Positions 63,610 to 64,000 of a DNA stretch of 64,000 bases are shown piece by piece (the first letter of the stretch is position 1; each line of letters opens with the position of its first letter). Both the position numbers and the translations under genes were made by a program. The notes beneath the pieces are model-generated. The model was not told the origin of the DNA, did not search any database, and saw nothing but the letters and a program-made list of their open reading frames with translations. The DNA is from Lunularia cruciata (Eukaryota; Streptophyta; Marchantiopsida; Lunulariales; Lunulariaceae). The stretch is from contig OX419757.1 in assembly GCA_948567375.1 (NCBI GenBank), positions 13,220,974 through 13,284,973 of the forward strand, in the 5' to 3' direction.

Positions 63610-64000
63610 TGTAACACCCATTTGTGCATGTGTGTGGTATTGTGATATTTAGCTTGGTATTACAAGTACTTAAGAGATATTATTTATATAGAGATAAAGG
63701 ATGGTTCTATATTAGTCATGGTTAGCTAAAGTTAGTCATAGCTAAGATAGATGGGACCTTACTTTAGAGGAAGTAGAAAAGATGAGCACCACTATTTTGG
63801 ATTTTAGTCTGTTGACTTGGTATTATTCCTAGGTGTTTGGCTTTGGGGAAAGAGTTGAGAACTCTTGGGCCCGCAAGCCTTTTTGTTTTGGATTCTTCTT
63901 TAGTCCAAGGATAGCCCATGTGAAGGAATCCTTGCTTTAGTGGTTGGGTCAAGATAAGGGGAATATGCCCATGTGAATGGATATTCCTTTCTACTTTTTG
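63610..64000 (+). repeat. 3' LTR of C (cut by window end)
   Basis: 391 bp present, identical to 56,482-56,872 by line-by-line reading. About 288 bp should follow beyond the window. Confidence 0.95.

Larger units (their letters stand above)
56482..64000 (+). mobile_element. Element C: young Tat/Athila-like gypsy element (3' LTR cut by window end)
   Basis: 5' LTR 56,482-57,160, tRNA-Glu-type PBS, a leader with three small ORFs, gag-protease-RT start (58,736-61,363), RT-RNase H-integrase (to 63,561), then a second LTR from 63,610. The visible 391 bp of the 3' LTR are identical to the 5' LTR by direct reading, so insertion was very recent. There is no chromodomain. The only coding defect seen is a single frameshift in RT near 61,081-61,092. 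The left flank is GGATC; the right flank is outside the window. Confidence 0.95.

Overview
The window is plant nuclear DNA made almost entirely of retrotransposons. I found no intact host protein gene, rRNA, tRNA, CRISPR array or bacterial-type operon. The evidence for a plant is Ty3/gypsy chromoviruses with C-terminal chromodomains, an initiator-tRNA-Met primer-binding site, a Tat/Athila-like gypsy element without a chromodomain, and TG..CA LTRs with 5-bp target-site duplications (TSDs). The reverse-transcriptase (RT) types, namely a gypsy element ending in a PHD finger and an unusual LINE, remind me of seedless land plants and green algae. The species is not determinable from sequence alone.

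Layout. 1-2.6 kb: decayed gypsy pol ending in a frameshifted PHD finger. 3.4-4.4 kb: 3' stump of chromovirus family A. 6.8-9.6 kb: decayed LINE split by a solo LTR of family F. 9.6-13.2 kb: unassigned, partly CpG-bearing DNA. 13.2-22.9 kb: second LINE, split at 15,394 by a complete minus-strand family-A element (A1, TSD ATCAA). 22.9-35.9 kb: mostly AT-rich unassigned DNA with a dispersed repeat, microsatellites and small tandem repeats. 35.9-48.2 kb: mosaic element E, a family-C relative whose segments switch orientation. E was later hit by a family-A solo LTR (TSD CCTCC) and by a complete plus-strand family-A element (A2, 38,549-45,158, TSD CTAAA). 48.9-54.5 kb: decayed chromovirus F with heat-shock-element-like LTRs. 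55.1-56.5 kb: minus-strand F-like remnant. 56,482 to the window end: young family-C element whose two LTRs are identical over the 391 bp visible.

The most notable signal is a small protein family of about 54-73 codons, encoded between the primer-binding site and gag in three different gypsy families (A, C, F). In A and C it occurs twice, and one copy sits directly upstream of gag. Family C adds a 157-residue zinc-knuckle ORF in the same leader. I know of no description of these leader ORFs. Other points are two in-frame stop codons shared by both family-A copies, the PHD finger, the heat-shock-like LTRs of F, and the orientation-switching structure of E.
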